Origin: Sinotaia quadrata
Taxonomy: Eukaryota; Mollusca; Gastropoda; Architaenioglossa; Viviparidae
Reading direction: 5' to 3'
Assembly: GCA_028829895.1 (NCBI GenBank)
Contig: CM054178.1
Coordinates: forward strand, 106,365,558 to 106,429,557
DNA length: 64,000 bases
Within the stretch, counting starts at the first letter, position 1. Every line of letters begins with the position of its first letter. The notes beneath the pieces were generated by a model that was not told where the DNA came from, ran no database searches, and worked only from the letters and a program-made list of their open reading frames with translations. Below are positions 37,660-49,794 of the stretch, in pieces. A program made the translations under genes and the position numbers.

Positions 37660-37760
37660 GTAGTCACTCGTCAAGTTTTTCACCAAAGCTGGGATCGAAC
37701 CCAGAGCTCTCTTTCTCGCTCGGTTAGTGCTTTACCTCTGTATCCCGCCTGTCCCTTATT
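37660..37760 (-). mobile_element. tRNA-derived SINE head
   Basis: Minus strand: GGATACAGAGGTAAAGCACT ... CTGGGTTCGATCCCAG. The last block forms a perfect TΨC-arm stem-loop (CTGGG/CCCAG) and contains an intact B box; the A-box region is plausible. The anticodon arm does not fold well, so a SINE head is preferred over a functional tRNA. It starts about 40 bp from the end of the reverse LTR. Confidence 0.65.
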
Positions 37761-37904
37761 AATGAGCAATGTGCATTACCGATGTGCCAATATCCCAGCC
37801 AGTCGTATGTCAGCGTGAACCGTGAAAATGAGTCAGCAGCGCTTCCACACTATGGCAATTTTAAAATATGTCATTTGTCAGTGGATGCAAAAGAGAGCCG
37901 TAGC

Positions 37905-38262
37905 TCTCACGTGGACCATGTTTTAGTATGAAATGACACCATATGGACTGTTTTACACAGTAAACACCCACCTTTTTCTGGACCATGTTTTAGTATGAAA
38001 TGACACCATATGGACTGTTTTACACAGTAAACACCCACCGTCTTCTGGACCATGTTTTAATATGAAATGACACCAATTGGATTGTTTTACACTGTAAACG
38101 CCCACCTTTTTCTGGACCATGTTTTAGTATGAAATGACACCAATTGGATTGTTTTACACTGTAAACGCCCACCTTTTTCTGGACCATGTTTAAGTATGAA
38201 ATGACACCAATTGGATTATGTTTTACACTGTAAACGGTCACCTTTTGCTAGACCATGCTTAC
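37905..38262. repeat. Minisatellite, 67-bp unit, 5 copies
   Basis: GGACCATGTTTTAGTATGAA at about 37914, 37981, 38048, 38115 and 38181, with ATGACACCA, GTTTTACAC and GTAAACGCCCACC. A decaying tail extends to about 38600. Confidence 0.92.
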
Positions 38263-39759
38263 ATCGGAAAAACGCCCCTCACGTCTTCACTAGATCCTGA
38301 AATGACACCCATCTCTTATGTGGATCCTGCTTGAAATATTAAAATGATTCCCATCTTTCATTGGGACTTCGTTTCACACTCTTAGCGCTCACTAAAAACT
38401 TGCTTTAGACTGACATGGCACCAATTTCCATGTGGACCTGCTAATTAGTGAAATGCTCCATTTGACACCCATTTCTCATGCAGACTGTTCTTGAAGTGAA
38501 ACCTCTTCATCTTTCACGTAAACTTGTTTTTACAATGAAATGGCTATGTAGGTGGACCCTACTTTTACATTGCAATGACACCGTTCGAGCTTTCCTATGA
38601 AAGGACGCAGATGAAGCTCACCTCTTGTGCGAACCTCGGCTGACAATGAAACGACTGAGAGGACAATTTATGAGATCGGGGTAGCTTTTACCAATCTTTA
38701 AACTGCAGCGTTAAGTGTCAAGAGTCGATAAGCGAAGTTGATGGAGAACGAGAACGCCATGTTTGTTAATAAGGCTACCGAAGCCTAAGTCAATTACTAG
38801 AATGACCTCCCCCCCCCCCCCAGAGAACATAAAAAAAAAAATCAGTATTTATGAGGTCAAGGATGCTCTTCGTTAAAAAGGGCGGAAGGGGTGGGTGTGG
38901 GTGGGGTATTCTGCTGCGCGAACACTTTAGGTCACTGCCTGGTGCACTTGTACGCTGCTTTAAATGATGGATTCATAATATGCTAATTTCTCCAAACGAA
39001 GCATTACTGAAGATGCTCTGTTGAGTCGAAACGCCCGAAATGTGATTCGCTCACTAGACTTTCCACCTACGTCAACGGAAAGTAGAGTGACGTAAGACTC
39101 TGGCGGGCTTCTTTTAAAGTAGGATCACTGCGGCTAGTCTGTTACTATCGTTTGCGGCAGAGCTACGGGAAGTCGTTGGAAAGTCGATTACATTTTCTGG
39201 AATACCTCCAAATCTTGGCAGAAATCTCTACATGAACGAAGCAAGAGAGGCAGTCATAAGGAGAGGTAGTCATAAGCGGGCTTCAGTTAGGACAAGTTCT
39301 GGAAGAAAGTATGCTATCGGGTCGATTTAATCTATTCCAATAAATAAAACAATAATATACATATTTTATGATATGTGAGAACCAAAAAGAGCAGCAACAG
39401 TTTCTATTCTGCAGCACAGAGTCCCGAATAGAAGCCAGGGCGTAGCCGTAGAGGACGTGTCACGCTTTTCTAGAAATGCAAAGATAGAAACATTCTTCTC
39501 GACTCCATCATTTTGTTGGCCGACATATTACTTATACAATAAATTAGTGGCCATGGAACAAGTAAAAATATCCCACGAAGTCCATCTATTTCCAACAGAA
39601 CATTGAAATAAAACGCAAGAAACTGTTTCTAGAAAGTATTTTCATCAACATTTTAATTCTGCAGAGACAAAATCGAAACAGATAAGCTGAAGATGACATA
39701 CTAAATAACCACACTGCCATACCCCTCACCATAAACACGCCAAGCTCCGCTATACTCCA

Positions 39760-40445
39760 TACCGCATATACCCTTTACTACAACCACGTTCTACCCCATA
39801 CCACATACCATGTTACACCATCTACTACCACAACCACGTTCTACCCCATACCACATACCATGTTACACCATCTACTACCACAACCACGTTCTACCACATA
39901 CCACTTTCCGTGTTAAAACCATTAGGACAACCACGATCTACCCCACACAACATACCATGTTATAACCCTTACTACAACCATGCTATAGCCCTTACTACAA
40001 CCATGCTATACCCCATATACAAACATGTTATGCCCCTTAGTACAACCACGCTATAGCCCTTACTACAACCACGCTATAGCCCTTACTACAACCACACTAT
40101 ACCCTTACTACAACCACGCCTTAGCCCTTACTATAACCACGCTATAGCCCTTAATACAACCACGCTATTGCCCTTACTACAACCACGCCTTAGCCCTTTC
40201 TACAACCACGCCTTAGCCCTTACTACAATCACGCCTTAGCCCTTAATACAACCACGCTATAGCCCTTACTACAACCACGCCTTAGCCCTTTCTACAACCA
40301 CGCCTTAGCCCTTACTACAACCACGCTATGCCCCATACTATAAACACGTTATGCCCCTTAGTACAATCAACTGTACCCTTTACTACAACTATGCTATGCC
40401 CTATACTACAAACACGCTATATCCTTTACTACAAGCACGCTAAAG
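39760..40445. repeat. Large 23-bp array (~28 copies) with a 50-bp higher-order start
   Basis: Units of CAACCACGC(T/C)(A/T)TAGCCCTTACTA. The first 200 bp are longer units containing CCATACCACATACCATGTTA. Pyrimidine/A-rich on the plus strand. Confidence 0.92.
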
Positions 40446-40974
40446 CGTGCTCAGCTTCAGATTCTTGGATGAAAATGAGGTCACAATGTATACTGAATCA
40501 AAAATTCCAACCAGTAATTTATAAACTAGCTTTAAGCAACAAGACTAATATAAATGACTGGAAAAAAAGAAAAAAAAGAATTCAAACATTGACAAAAGAG
40601 TGGACAGGTCATATGAGTTATAAGAGGCGATAATACACAGCGATGAGGGAAAGGTACATATGTGTATGTGAGGGTACAGTGAAATAATTTAAAATAATTT
40701 AACAATAATCGGTAACAATAATAAAAAATAAGCTAAAACTAAAGTGATGATACCGAAGAGAGAAATATACACACGCGCGCCAGTGATGAGGGAAAGCAAA
40801 AAAAAGTCAAGAGACATCAAACATCACCACTTAGCGTTCGGCACTGGTTCGAGGTCAGCCCTATTGGGACAGCACAAATGTACCAGTAATTTACACCATT
40901 ATCACTGAGTACGATCTTGAATTTGAAATTATAGACGTCTCAGCACAGAACGTAAACAAACGCTGGCGACTTTT

Positions 40975-41270
40975 CCTCGAGATCTATAAATCCAATCTCT
41001 TATGAAGAAAAACTCGAGATCTATGAATCCAATCTCTTATGAAGCAAAACTCGAGATCTATAAATCCAATCTCTTATGAAGTAAAACTCGAGATCTATAA
41101 ATCCATATTCTTATGAAGTAAAACTCGAGATCTATGAATCCAATCTCTTATGAAGTAAAACTCGAAATCTAAGAATCCAATCTCTTAGGTAGTAAAATTC
41201 GAAATCTAAGAATCCAATTTCTTGGATAGTAAAACTCGAAATATAAGAATCCAATCTGTGAGGTAGTACA
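40975..41270. repeat. Minisatellite, 37-bp unit, 8 copies
   Basis: AAAACTCGAGATCTATAAAT plus CCAATCTCTTATGAAGT; each early unit carries adjacent XhoI- and BglII-type palindromes (CTCGAG, AGATCT), lost in later copies. It lies about 130 bp from the donor of the 48-bp C1 exon. Confidence 0.94.
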
Positions 41271-41400
41271 AAATAAAGTAGTTATGCAAAGAACAAGAGG
41301 AAAACAAGAACTGACAAAAAGTCATTGTATTAGAAAACAGTAAAATAATCGATTGCAATAATTACTATAACGTGTACACATAACAACAATTAAACCTTAC

Positions 41401-41448
41401 CTTCACAATGCTTGCCAAGAGCCTTATCTCCCCAAATGTAGTCATTGC
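41401..41448 (-). CDS. Exon: middle of the atypical C1-like zinc finger
   Basis: A 48-bp exon with strong sites (gttttgcag acceptor, AAG|GTAAGG donor). It enters in phase 1 and leaves in phase 1. The frame reads NDYIWGDKALGKHCE; the first two exon bases (GC) complete a codon which, if the upstream exon ends in T, would be the cysteine preceding NDY, giving exactly 13 residues to the next Cys, as in C1 fingers. Y-I-W-G corresponds to the [LY]-x-G loop. The in-phase join to the 27.4 kb exon creates HCEACGQCCH. The upstream exon carrying the initial His and C-x-x-C was not identified. Confidence 0.82.
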
Positions 41449-41639
41449 CTGCAAAACAGAGACACAATCCATTGCTTAATAATAGTCATAATTTTACACA
41501 AAAACAAAGTTACACTAGTTTCTAGCTAGTCACACAATATATGATAGTTAAACTCTAACTATCAACCAATGATCCAAGTGAGTAACTAAGCGTAATGATC
41601 GTCAGGATCAAAGGATATGTATGATAGAAAGATGTTGGC

Positions 41640-41765
41640 TAATTAGAAATAAAACCTCCAGAATAACTTACTCCGAAAGAGCACAGTGTACAATGTCGCT
41701 ACCACTAAACTAACTAGAGAGTAGGCATAGGTTTGAACTACGATCGTCGGAAATGTATGAACTGT
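41640..41765 (-). mobile_element. Possible SINE fragment
   Basis: The minus strand carries TAGTTTAGTGG, an exact match to the polymerase III A-box consensus, followed by GTAGCGACATTGTACACTGT. The B box is not clear. Confidence 0.35.
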
Positions 41766-42094
41766 GTGAGAAACCCTTAGGTATAAGGCAATGCAGCTAA
41801 CTTACTATATGTATGAAAGACATTTTTATAATAAAATGTATGTAATGAATTATTTTGTTTCAGGTGTAGTGCAATGTGTAAACCACGATTGTATTTTGTT
41901 GTGAACAGGTAGACTGCGGAGAGGTGGACTGATATAGTCAGTTCTTGAATGATCACTCGCAGCTGGAAAGTTGCTTTAGAAGATCAGGGAAAAGAGAGTT
42001 ATAAAAATTATATATGGAGAACACCGCAACAGTGAAAAGAGTTCTGAAGCACTCCTTGCGACTGAGGGCTGATTCTATTTTCCTCTACTGGAAT

Positions 42095-42096
<2 letters not shown>

Positions 42097-42145
<49 letters not shown>
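42097..42145. repeat. (CA)n microsatellite
   Basis: About 24 CA repeats. Confidence 0.97.
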
Positions 42146-42146
<1 letters not shown>

Positions 42147-42647
42147 CAAAGCAAATCCTACTTAGAGTGCAGTCCATAAATATTTTGCTTATTTTCACTG
42201 GGAACTGTGAAAGAACTTAGTTTATTCTCAACAGCCTTCAACATATACCGACCTGCATCATCCACTCTGCAAGACCTCATGTAATGTGCATTATGTTATT
42301 ATTTTCTATTTCAAATCTTGTCACTACTTGGCATTACCCATGATTACAGCCGTATCTTCACTTCTTTCAATCTTTAACGTGTGAAAGAGATAATTACTTA
42401 AATCACACTCAGACCGAAAACAGTGTGAAATTCTTAGACTAATTTTCTCTCATTTATTCATCTTTTGCTAATGGACATTTTTAGAGCGTCAGCGTTCTTG
42501 TGTTTAGTTAGGAATGTTAAACTAGTTTTACCCATTATCTCTATCATTAAATTGTATTGACTACGTATTTGCCCAAAAAATTATTACTAATGGTCTCTTG
42601 CACACTAGTCTATTTACTCTTAAGCTATAAGCTTTATCTTTAGCTTC

Positions 42648-43540
42648 GTGGGTGAAGATTGAGCCAAAGTTAACTAATTCAGAACTTCAGGATCATTAAG
42701 TGGGAGAAGATTGAGCCAAAGTTAACTAATTCAGAACTTCAGGATCATTAAGTGGGTGAAGATTGAGCCAAAGTTAACTAATTCAGAACTTCAGGATCAT
42801 TAAGTGGGTGAAGATTGAGCCAAAGTGAACTAATTCAGAACTTCAGGATCATTAAGTGGGAGAAGATTGAGTCAAAGTTAACTAATTCAGAACTTCAGGA
42901 TCATTAAGTGGGTGAAGATTGAGCCAAAGTTAACTAATTCAGAACTTCAGGATCATTAAGTGGGAGAAGATTGAGTCAAAGTTAACTAATTCAGAACTTC
43001 AGGATCATTAAGTGGGTGAAGATTGAGCCAAAGTTAACTAATTTCAGAACTTCAGGATCATTAAGTGGGTGAAGATTGAGCCAAAGTTAACTAATTTCAG
43101 AACTTCAGGATCATTAAGTGGGAGAAGATTGAGCCAAAGTTAACTAATTCAGAACTTCAGGATCATTAAGTGGGAGAAGATTGAGCCAAAGTTAACTAAT
43201 TCAGAACTTCAGGATCATTAAGTGGGTGAAGATTGAGCCAAAGTTAACTAATTCAGAACTTCAGGATCATTAAGTGGGAGAAGATTGAGCCAAAGTTAAC
43301 TAATTCAGAACTTCAGGATCATTAAGTGGGTGAAGATTGAGCCAAAGTTAACTAATTCAGAACTTCAGGATCATTAAGTGGGTGAAGATTGAGCCAAAGT
43401 TAACTAATTCAGAACTTCAGGATCATAAGTGGGTGAAGATTGAGCCAAAGTTAACTAATTCAGAACTTCAGGATCATTAAGTGGGTGAAGATTGAGCCAA
43501 AGTTAACTAATTCAGAACTTCAGGATCATTAAGTGGGAGA
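42648..43540. repeat. 52-bp minisatellite, 17 copies, two variant types
   Basis: Unit GGGTGAAGATTGAGCCAAAG, TTAACTAATTCAGAACTTC, AGGATCATTAAGT. Two alleles of the unit start GGGTGAAG or GGGAGAAG and are interspersed; two adjacent units share an extra T (ATTTCAG), two share GAGTCA. Very high identity overall. Confidence 0.97.
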
Positions 43541-43782
43541 ATTCTAACGAAATGGCACCTTGGTGATGGCTTTGATCTTGAATGAAAATCTTTCTAAGTC
43601 GACAATATCGTTTTTACAGAGGTACTTATAAATTATCATTCATTAGTCTGAATTGCAGCTATGTTATTATTAATATTTAATAATAAGAATTACACCCACC
43701 CACCCTACAGTTCCTCCTTGAAGCTCTGTTGATTGTGCATTAAGACGGGCAAATAAACATACAATCACAATACTAAGAGAAC

Positions 43783-43995
43783 CATGTTTAGTATGTTAGG
43801 GAACAGAATTAATCACTGCTTGGATACATTCAAAACATTCATATATACTAGTAACTTAAAAAAAAAATGTTTAGTATGTTAGGGAACAGCATTAACACTG
43901 TCAGGACACATTCAGAACAGTCATGCATACTAGTAACAGAAGAAACCCTGCTTAAAATGCTAGAAAACAGAGGAAAACTCAGTTGATGCATAGTG
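43783..43995. repeat. Degenerate ~82-bp repeat, 2-3 copies
   Basis: ATGTTTAGTATGTTAGGGAA and ATACTAGTAAC recur. Confidence 0.75.
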
Positions 43996-44148
43996 AAGGC
44001 ATTACGAAACATCCAATTAGATACCCGAAAGAGAATGAAATACGATCGAAACATGCTCGTGTGTATTTGTGGGGTATTAAAAATGTCTAAGACAGAATGA
44101 AGTACTGCCCATGCATGTCTGAGACAGAATGAAATGCTGCCTTGATTG

Positions 44149-45040
44149 TGTGGCAGAGTAAATTTGCCTATTCCTATTTTTAAACTTAATTTTTAAATAA
44201 ATTGTTCAATTGTCAAAGTAACTCGACCTTAGGCACTCCTTTTGATGGTATTTTTGTAAGTGTCAGAGTTGGAAGTAAACAACCCGATTGAAAATATGCT
44301 AGAAATTGTTGCAAACTAGTCAACTGGGTGAGTAGGTTAATGGTTAATGATTACGAGAAGGAGACCAGCTAATGGGCTATAATTAAAAAGTATACCTGCT
44401 TTAGAGAATTGTATTCTCTGATCACTTTGAATTTGGAGTGGCAAGAAGTCCGGTCATGAAAGGCGGCCGTTAGCTTAATGGTGAGTTAACCGACTCGTTG
44501 TGAGAAAATGGACTTAGAAATATTTTGTGCATTTTTTGCTGCTGAATTGTTATACTTGTGTTTTATGGAGAGACGTATTATGTGAGCAGACTATTATTTC
44601 TACCAATGTTTGAACTATGATGCTTATATGTAGTGATGCTAAACACTTGACATTGTTTTGATATGCTGTATTTATAATGCTGTGTGCGATATCAGGCTAA
44701 TAAATACCATTGCAGGAAACTGTAAGTTGAGACTGGAATGTAAGAAATAATGAAGTTATAAAGCAATGAACTGTAAACTTAGCATTTGTTTCCTGATTAT
44801 ATTTTACAGGGACAAGCAGCCTTTCTTTGGTGTATGATTTGAACCTCCTGGTTTACTGGTTATAAACCTCTACAACTGTAGTAGATGCGGGGAGCCTCTA
44901 CTGCATTGTGTCAGTGCACTATACTCTATTGATGTATGGCAGCAAGATATGCTGACTACATGAGCAATTAATGGTACTTATATGTATAAAAATGTAGACA
45001 TGGGCTGCTTAAATAATGTCTACCTCTTTTCCACCTGTTA
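44149..45040 (+). mobile_element. 3'-truncated LTR copy
   Basis: Starts TGTGGCAGAGTAAATTTGCC like the 30161 element and follows it through GGCAAGAAGTCCGGTCATGA and the AATAAATACC block, then loses similarity near 45 kb where a tandem array begins. No 3' end or target duplication. Confidence 0.85.
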
Positions 45041-45089
45041 GAAGAGAGAAATTTGAGTAGTGTGTTGCTAGACACAGAAAGGGGTAAAG

Positions 45090-45880
45090 TTACAAGAAAT
45101 CACCATCCATGCAGACACAAAGAAACATTGTCCATATAGACACAAGGAAACACTACCCATACACACAAAAAGTAACACTGCCCACATACATACAAAGAGC
45201 CTTTGCCCATGCAGACACAAAGAAACACTGCCCATGTAGACACAAGGAAACATTACCATATAAACACAAAGAAACACTATTCTTGTAGACCAAAGAAGCA
45301 CTGCCCATACTGATACAAAGAAACACTGCCTATGTAGACAAAAAGAACACTGACCATATCTGAGACAAAATGAAACACTGCTCTAGTATGTTAGAGACAG
45401 AATGTAACATTCCCATACATATCTGAAACAAAATGAAACAGTACCCATATATGTTTGAATGAAAAAGAAACACTGCACAAACTGAGTCAAATTGAAACAC
45501 TACCCATATATGATTGAGCCACAATTAAACTCTACTCACATATATATATGAATGAAAATGAAACACTATCCATATATGTTTGAGTCACAATTAAACACTA
45601 CCTATATATGTTTGAGTCACAATTAAACACTACCTATATATGTTTGAGTCACAATTAAACACTACCTATATATGTTTGAGTCGCAATTAAACTCTACTCA
45701 CATATATATATATGAATGAAAATGAAACACTATCCATATATGTTTGAGTCACAATTAAACACTACCTATATATATATATATGAGTCAAAATGAAACACTC
45801 GACATATATATATTCAAAACAAAAGGAAACTACTTATACACATGAGTCAAACTAAAATGCCCAAACATTTGCGAATTAGA
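45090..45880. repeat. Two adjoining arrays: ~26-bp and ~32-bp units
   Basis: 45090-45325: CACAAAGAAACACTGCCCAT plus GTAGA. 45350-45880: GAAACACTACCCATATATGT, TTGAGTCACAATTAAACAC with TA-rich spacers. Shared GAAACACT words suggest the second array derives from the first. Confidence 0.88.
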
Positions 45881-47614
45881 ATTAAACGCCATTCATTTAA
45901 CGAGATACAGCCCCCCCCCCCCTCTCCACTTGGCACAAGATACGCTGTTGAAGTAAAGAAAATTCAAGTCACCATCTATTTCAAACTGCACGCGTAAGAG
46001 CGCGAGTTAAATAACACCATTTTACAGTTTAAGAACCTTCAATTAAAAAAATATATAAAATCCGACAAGCATCCTCCCACCTTTTTTGTGACTTAATGAA
46101 TTATACTGGCGTGTGTAGGCAAAACTGAGCACAACCTATCCTGGCTAAGCTGCCGAGTTTAGGTCTGTATGTCCTAGCTAAATCTCAGAATCTGAAGCCA
46201 GAGTAAACTTAATCTCGAAGGCTGGAACTACAATTAGCTCTTTAGTCCTGTAAGCTGCAAATGTTTGGAATTCGAGCAATTTTCTGTGTAGACGTGCTCA
46301 TAAAACTTTGTGCAGACAGTGGAGAGAGTTCAATAACCCCCTCCCCAACATACCGGGAGTTTATTGACCCCCCAATTTCGGTGGCCAATGGAAATAATTT
46401 TGAAGACATCTCCTTTCTTTCTAGAGACAGAGAGAGGTAGGAGAGAAAGAGTGAGAGACAGAGAGAGAGAGAGAGAGCGAGATCGACAGATGTGAAAACA
46501 GAGATAGAGAGAAATGTGAGAGACAGAGAGGATGCAAAGAGATTGAGAGACAAAGATAGAAAGGTACAGAGGATGGGTTAAGCGCGCGCAAGAGAGAATG
46601 TCAAAAGATAACTCTGCAAAAACTGCAGCAACTTTCATAATACCGTAAATATCACGCGAGAGTATGCAAAAGTCACTGTCTCGTAGAGTTTGTGAAGCAG
46701 CGCAACACACTAACTGACCGTATCTTGGGAAGGCACCCCAAAACAACAGTCGGTCGACCAGATCCTAGACACAACAAGTATTGCAGTTACGGCTCATTAA
46801 TGTCGACCACGACACAAATCTATTGACCATGTCTTACTAAAACGCACGAAACGAACTGTCGTCAGGGAATGTCCAAGACACTAAGAGGAAACAAAATCGG
46901 ATTCCAAGCGTTTACAAAACACATACAGCGTTTTTCAATGAAACTTTCATTTCTAGACAGCTTCTTAGAGAAAGGCCGATAAGTCAAAGTATTTTAAAGA
47001 AGTAATTCAATTAAAATTAAGTACTTCATATAATGATACTACTAGAAGCAAATAGATAATAAAATGGTTAAAAGTTTGAAGTTTGCGACACATGCAGGGA
47101 TTAAAGGTAGAATAAAAGACAAATTCATTTCAACGTTCAAATGAAGTTTACAAGGACAAGATTTACTACTATCAACAATCAGAATCAGCAAAAACAATAT
47201 TTTCACTATCAACCACTAGAATCACAATCAGTATGTAAGCAGCCCCTCTACACACACGTCAGCAATAATAATAAAAATACATAAATCTAGGGGAAAAAAA
47301 GTAAATTTCTATCCATGTTGTTAGACAGTACATATCTATTGCTAAAGTCAGGCAGCCTCCTCAGGCAGATACTTTTCTTGCTCATCTAACTAAAGACCAC
47401 CCCTAACCCCACCCCACACTCCTAAGAAAATGAAATCTATCTTGACGACCGAAGTGCATACTATCTCGCTGAAAACAGTTGAAATTTTCATTATTACATA
47501 TTAATTATTCAAAGATTGTGTGCCATATGTTAGATACCTTCCCTGTTCACTGGCAGACAAGTGGAGGCCCACGGCAAAGAGCTGTGTGGTGTCGGTTGGT
47601 TACTTTTGAAAGGC

Positions 47615-47616
<2 letters not shown>

Positions 47617-47680
<64 letters not shown>
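47617..47680. repeat. (CA)n microsatellite, ~31 repeats
   Basis: Longest dinucleotide run in the window; explains overlapping His-Thr open frames. Confidence 0.97.
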
Positions 47681-47681
<1 letters not shown>

Positions 47682-48599
47682 TTTTGCATTTAACCTCGAG
47701 TATGGTTAGTAGGTCTCCGCTCAAATTGAAGGCAGAAATGAATGCTGTGCCCTAGTCACGTGTTCAACGTATTCTCGCGTCGACACTACCACCATTCCTA
47801 AAGTTTACTTTCCAGCTGGAGAGTGTGGGGGAGAAGAGAAAAGAAGTGATGCACTGGCCGAACAGTGGGGAGTTTTAACTACCAGAAAATGACCTCAAAG
47901 ACCAAAAGCGCCGTCCTTTTTTATTTTTTTTTTTGTGGTTGGGGGGTGGGGGGTGGGGTAATTTTCCTGGAAGAGCGTATAATAAAATGTATCTTGGAAA
48001 TGGTCAGAAGTTAAATGGCACTGAAGTGAGCTTTCAATTAGACAGACACAAAATGGAAACTGTGCATGCCTGATTATGTGTTTATGTATGGCTGTAGATG
48101 AAATATGTGACTAAATGTGTAAGCTAAAAGAGATTGGATTCCAGTGGCAATTATTGAGAACAGCAGGAAAAGAAGTATAATTTACAAAGAAGCTCAGTGA
48201 CGAAAAGAAATATTGCGATTCCGAAGTCCCCCTCCCCCCCCCCCCCACTGAACTCAATGATTAAATACGATATTAGAGTTATAACACAATGAAAAAATTC
48301 TTATGACAAGTATAATCGGCAATACCCTTTACATCTCGAAATTCTGACCTTGCTAATGTTTTCATTTAGATGAATACTTATTATTTTAGGAAAAAAAATT
48401 AACATCCACAAAGGCCTCTATTTTCAAATTAAAAACGTTTGAGGAATAAAAAATATTACTCTGTGAACTACTGGTTGTAGATGTGTATATGATTCACAAA
48501 AATATACTAATCAACAAACTGGAGGATAGAAAGCAACAACCCTCAACAAAAAACAAAACAAACAAAAAAAAAACCCCCAAGGACAAAGGAATAGATTCA

Positions 48600-48850
48600 T
48601 TCTTTACATATCTTTTAATTTTATTGTTATTATCTATAAGACATTTCTGTACTTGACAAAGATATTTTATTGCAGTAACTATAAGACAACTCTGTATTTG
48701 ACAAAGATATTTTATTGTAGTATTTATATTTGACAAAGATTTTTTACAGTAGTATCTGTAATATATCTCTAAATTTGACAATGATATTTTATTGTGGTAT
48801 CTATAATACATCTCTGCACTCGCCAAATATATTTTCAGAAAGGTGATGGA
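48600..48850. repeat. Degenerate array with GACAAAGATATTTTATTGTA words
   Basis: Four to five units of 45-60 bp containing TTTGACAAAGATATTTTATT and CTATAA(G/T)AC. Confidence 0.75.
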
Positions 48851-48934
48851 CACGATAGTAAATGACTGACTAAATGCAATACAGCAAAACTTGGCAACAA
48901 GGCAGTGAACGACAGAATGCAACATGCCGCATGT

Positions 48935-49480
48935 GAACATAATGCAATGACTGACTGAATGTAACACGCTCACGAGAATCTAATGCAATGACTGACTGAA
49001 TGTAACAAGTTACGAGAATCTAATGCAATGAATGACTGAGTGTAACACGCTCACGAAAATCTAATGCAATGACTGACTGAATGTAACACGCTCACGAGAA
49101 TCTAATGCAATGATTGACTGAGTGTAACACGCTCACGAAAATCTAATGCAATGACTGACTGAATGTAACACGCTCACGAGAATCTAATGCAATAATCGAC
49201 TAAATGCAAAATGCTCATGTGGATTTAATGCAATGACTGACTGAATGTAACACTCTCTGGTGAATCAAATGTAATCTAATGCAACGATTGACCAAATGAA
49301 GTACAACACTTTGTGAGACTAATGTACCGATAGTCTGAATTATTGTGAATCTAATGCAATAACTGACTGAATACATACAACTCATGTGAATTTTAGTCAC
49401 TGTCTGAATGCAAATCAGCACATGTGAATGTAAAGTCTGTCTGAATTCAGGACATGAATCTAACGCATTGACGGAATATA
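48935..49480. repeat. Minisatellite, 41-bp unit, ~8 good copies plus decayed tail
   Basis: AATGCAATGACTGACTGAAT, GTAACACGCTCACGAGAATCT repeats from 48945 to 49200; later units diverge. Confidence 0.92.
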
Positions 49481-49794
49481 ACATGGCGCCCTGTGACTAA
49501 CTGCAGAAAAAAAGTTATTACACAGTGCAGTGAACGACTAATTGGCTTACTGAATGAGTGGCTGGCTGAATACGCCAATGATTTAATAAGAAATTACCGA
49601 CAGTTTCTAAGTTATATATCAGTGTATCAGGCAACAAAATCAGCGTGACAACATGGATGCTATATAAAGATGAAGTAATAACGAGAAGAATTATTCCACT
49701 GCTCTAAATGAAGAAGTTGGGCAAGCTGCTCATCTCTGCAAACGACCTTCACATCTTTCTCCTGCAGCAACTCCTCTCTGAAGCAATTTAGAGA

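Larger units (their letters stand above)
27463..41400. other. 13.9 kb intron inside the atypical C1 finger
   Basis: Holds two solo LTRs, a SINE head, arrays at 27.5, 28.1, 30.0, 33.0, 33.5, 37.9, 39.8 and 41.0 kb, a TG microsatellite and a promoter-like zone. Stretches 28.2-29.9, 31.9-32.9, 34.3-35.0 and 38.6-39.7 kb show nothing further. Confidence 0.6.
712..41448 (-). other. Large multi-exon gene: C1, SAM, C1 and RhoGAP-like signalling protein (partial)
   Basis: Eight minus-strand exons spread over about 41 kb, each flanked by AG acceptor and GT donor sites, are interpreted as one gene. Reading order is 41.4 kb, 27.4 kb, 20.5 kb, 7.4 kb, 2.7 kb, 2.4 kb, 1.9 kb, 0.8 kb. Intron phases are 1 (41.4 to 27.4), unresolved (27.4 to 20.5), then 0, 0, 1, 1, 1, all matching. 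The encoded order is atypical C1 finger, SAM domain, short linker, canonical C1 finger, then the first helix of a RhoGAP domain. By family knowledge this suggests a membrane- or lipid-recruited regulator of Rho/Rac GTPases with a SAM protein-interaction module. The catalytic arginine region, 3' end and 5' end are not in view. That the two upstream C1 exons belong to the same gene as the SAM-C1-RhoGAP exons is inferred from strand and order, because one connecting exon is missing. Confidence 0.75.

Noticed and set aside
37675..37755. Functional tRNA gene
   Set aside because: TΨC arm is good but the anticodon and acceptor arms do not pair convincingly; SINE head preferred.
42648..43540. CRISPR-like regular repeats
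   Set aside because: Units are head-to-tail with no unique spacers, in animal intronic DNA.
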